Shown: in pieces, positions 63,889 through 64,000 of the stretch
Layout of the letters: each line of letters starts with the position of its first letter
Position numbering within the stretch: position 1 is the first letter of the stretch
DNA from: Sphingomonas sp. S-NIH.Pt15_0812
Lineage (GTDB): Bacteria > Pseudomonadota > Alphaproteobacteria > Sphingomonadales > Sphingomonadaceae
NCBI RefSeq assembly: GCF_003951315.1
Contig: NZ_QLJH01000012.1
Coordinates: 58,211-122,210, forward strand
Direction of reading: 5' to 3'
Length of the DNA stretch: 64,000 nt
Notes under the pieces: model-generated
Told to the model about the DNA's origin: nothing
Database searches by the model: none
The model's input: the letters and a program-made list of their open reading frames with translations, nothing else
Program-made: the position numbers and the translations under genes

Positions 63889-64000
63889 TCAGGCTGACGC
63901 ATATCCGGAGTTGCGCAGATAGTTGCGGCACTCGTCTGGTGAGAAGGCATTGAGGAGCGATCCGACACGGCGCCATGTTGCTTCATGGGATCGCTCTGCG
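63889..64000 (-). pseudogene. C-terminal end of an IS630-type transposase (partial, off the right edge)
   Basis: The minus frame from 63999 reads 36 residues to a TGA at 63889: ERSHEATWRRVGSLLNAFSP, then DECRNYLRNSGYASA. The closing block ...LLxxFSPxECxNYxxxxGY is how many IS630-family transposases end. The rest lies beyond the window, so completeness cannot be judged. No terminal inverted repeat could be assigned. Confidence 0.65.

Noticed and set aside
63750..63953. 67-codon plus-strand frame near the right edge
   Set aside because: Lies over the family A repeat and opposite the transposase tail.

Overview
The window reads as a chromosomal segment of a GC-rich alphaproteobacterium, most likely Sphingomonas or a close relative. 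The case rests on Caulobacter-type xylX/xylB, CcrM with GANTC-rich upstream DNA, the PrsK/PrsR pair of exopolysaccharide/XrtA systems, the rpmF-plsX-fabH-ihfA-merR order, several alphaproteobacterial DUF families and protein-level resemblance. It is mostly core genome. I see no rRNA, tRNA, CRISPR, prophage or plasmid genes. The only mobile-element trace is the tail of an IS630-type transposase at the right edge.

Layout. 1-2142: a truncated asparagine synthase, divergent from a polysaccharide flippase. 2216-5855: a DUF2141 protein, then an overlapping trio of lipid kinase, Tam41-like nucleotidyltransferase and MobA-like NTP transferase, then gloA2. 5934-7819: xylX-xylB of the Weimberg D-xylose route. 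7910-10242 (minus): pdxH, a CDF metal exporter and phzF. 10371-14143: manA, bamD, recN. 14477-19143: prsK-prsR divergent from manC, with a sigma-54 promoter and an upstream palindrome between them. 19235-27764: ABC-F protein, TonB-like protein, DUF1489, mgtE, ppiB, an MFS exporter with a monooxygenase-fold partner, a methyltransferase and an alpha/beta hydrolase. 27894-36083: a tightly overlapped glgX-treZ-malQ-treY operon for alpha-glucan turnover and trehalose synthesis. 36385-47873: small membrane protein, typA, telA with an XpaC-like partner, HWE kinase, MpaB-like oxygenase, argG, EF-hand protein, cyclopropane synthase, and a Moco lipoprotein with a cytochrome b. 47900-54153: flavin reductase, dicarboxylate symporter, then glmM-DUF1272-thiD-rnhB and ccrM. 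54410-64000: cold-shock protein, DUF6481, a spermidine-synthase-like protein, folP, bestrophin, MBL hydrolase, M28 peptidase, rpmF-plsX-fabH-ihfA-merR, and the transposase tail.

How the parts connect. manA and manC supply GDP-mannose for exopolysaccharide. PrsR is a sigma-54 activator, and manC has a near-consensus sigma-54 promoter about 60 bp downstream of a perfect 7-bp dyad, so a PrsKR-manC circuit can be read from the DNA. The lipid trio could turn diacylglycerol into phosphatidate and then CDP-diacylglycerol by a mitochondrial-type enzyme. ccrM is preceded by nine GANTC sites in about 205 bp, which suggests control by its own product. Several families of extragenic palindromes occupy gene junctions.

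Most unusual points: the GANTC cluster before ccrM, the lipid cassette, the sigma-54/PrsR regulatory region, and an apparent AUC start codon on the asparagine synthase.
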